DNA of 7,934 bases, taken from the NCBI GenBank assembly GCA_012511185.1, contig JAAZGN010000204.1, forward strand, positions 1 to 7,934, in the 5' to 3' direction. The stretch comes from Clostridiaceae bacterium. GTDB lineage: Bacteria; Bacillota; Clostridia; Saccharofermentanales; DTU023. Positions within the stretch are counted from its first letter, which is position 1; the number at the start of each line of letters is the position of its first letter. The notes beneath the pieces were generated by a model. That model saw only the letters and a list, made by a program, of their open reading frames with translations, did no database searches and was not told the origin of the DNA. A program made the translations under genes and the position numbers. Positions 7,253 through 7,934 of this stretch are shown one piece after another.

Positions 7253-7298
7253 ATAAAGGACCCGGGGAAAGGGAAAGCAGGAGACTTTGCAAACGACC

Positions 7299-7934
7299 AT
7301 GTCACGAGCGCTATCCAGGATAAGTAAAAGCTTCAGGCGGGCCCTGATCACGCGGACCGCCTCTTTGATCGCGGCGGCCGTCTGCCTCCTGTGCCTGCCG
7401 CTTCTTCCTGCTCCAAAGGTTTACGCCGCACAGGGCAGGACCGGCACCCTGGTCGAAAAAGCCGAGGCCGATGTCCGGATCAACCTGGATGGAACCGTCG
7501 ATATCGTGGAGACCATCACCTTTGATTCTGGCGGGAAAAAAACAAGGATTCCCTTTGATCTGATCTTCCCTCTGGAAGGCGAACCACACCTTGAAATGAT
7601 TGAGTTGGCCAAGGTGGAGGGGGCAGATAAGGGTAAGTACATTCAAATACCACGAGGTGACAAGCTAAGACCGCTGCCCCTCTCCTACACGACCACCCGA
7701 AAAAAAGACAGGATCCGGGTAAATGTCGCCACAACCGGCCTTTCAGGCAACTACACCTTTCGAATCACCTATCAGTGGAATCGCGGCGTGGTCATGAAAG
7801 AGGGCATAGCGCTGGTATCGGGCCCCTTGCTTGCCGTCCGGCCTGACACATGTGTCGAAACCCTGAAATGGACCCTCCAATTTCCTGAAGGAGTCCGGAT
7901 GGACCTGGCCCATATCGAACCGATCTCCATCCGG
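7299..7934 (+). CDS. Secreted/membrane protein, DUF2207-like, N-terminal part (cut by window end)
   Basis: An open frame runs 212 codons without a stop to the window edge. The N-terminus is a clear signal peptide: a strongly basic start (R3, R7, K10, R13, R14, R19), a hydrophobic stretch at about 22-38, and a likely signal-peptidase site after VYA or VYAA (41-44). The exported part that follows is rich in beta-strand-like segments and includes VRINLDGTVDIVETITFD (59-76). That pattern is characteristic of the extracellular N-terminal domain of DUF2207 (YciQ-like) predicted membrane proteins, which usually continue into membrane helices and a low-complexity tail; these would lie outside the window. 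Their function is unknown. The ATG at 7299 has GGAG about 15 bases away, which is far. An in-frame TTG at 7287 sits three bases after AGGAG (7279-7283) and could be the true start, adding four residues. The gene diverges from rpsU. The family call is inferred from pattern memory. Confidence 0.75.
   Translation, partial: MSRALSRISKSFRRALITRTASLIAAAVCLLCLPLLPAPKVYAAQGRTGTLVEKAEADVRINLDGTVDIVETITFDSGGKKTRIPFDLIFPLEGEPHLEMIELAKVEGADKGKYIQIPRGDKLRPLPLSYTTTRKKDRIRVNVATTGLSGNYTFRITYQWNRGVVMKEGIALVSGPLLAVRPDTCVETLKWTLQFPEGVRMDLAHIEPISIR

Larger units (their letters stand above)
7163..7298. other. Divergent intergenic region between rpsU and the DUF2207-like gene
   Basis: These 136 bases hold the rpsU ribosome binding site and promoter on the minus strand, and a purine-rich stretch (about 7265-7283) before the plus-strand gene. 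A palindromic GTATAC core (7224-7229) gives the plus strand TATACA as well, but no matching plus-strand -35 is apparent. No RNA gene, terminator or repeat is visible. Confidence 0.5.

Noticed and set aside
7242..7270. TTGATC at 7242-7247 as a -35 for the DUF2207-like gene
   Set aside because: No -10-like hexamer lies 16-18 bases downstream; that stretch is GC-rich.

Overview
The window reads as ordinary chromosome from a Gram-positive-type bacterium, most likely an uncultured member of the Bacillota (Clostridia-like) of moderate to fairly high GC. The reasons are a beta-CASP ribonuclease J, a single long bifunctional Rel (RxxD-type synthetase with an intact HD hydrolase), a long RecJ with a Bacillota-style C-terminal extension, and a 57-residue S21 with the usual Bacillota ending. 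This placement is inferred from gene content and protein features, not from a search.

Layout: (1) 50-607, minus strand, a GNAT acetyltransferase of the RimJ/RimL type. (2) 608-710, a short AT-richer divergent intergenic region. (3) 711-2426, plus strand, ribonuclease J. (4) 2428-7162, minus strand, a compact cluster transcribed in the order rpsU, recJ, rel: rpsU 7162-6989, recJ 6959-4773, rel 4776-2428. recJ and rel overlap by ATGA. (5) 7163-7298, a divergent intergenic region with a good sigma-A-type promoter facing rpsU. (6) 7299 to the window end, plus strand, the N-terminal part of a secreted or membrane protein resembling DUF2207, cut by the window edge.

Functional picture: the minus-strand cluster links a small-subunit ribosomal protein, a single-strand 5'-3' DNA exonuclease used in repair, and the (p)ppGpp synthetase/hydrolase. 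They appear to be read from one promoter in front of rpsU, with rel translationally coupled to recJ. RNase J converges on rel with one base between the two stop codons, so the mRNA-decay gene and the stringent-response gene share their 3' ends with no obvious terminator.

There is no CRISPR array, insertion sequence, tRNA, rRNA, attachment site or defence system that I can support. No gene-free stretch exceeds about 140 bases. I see no clear novel system; the points worth checking concern operon layout, a K-to-R change in Rel's RxKD motif, and the overlapping 3' ends.
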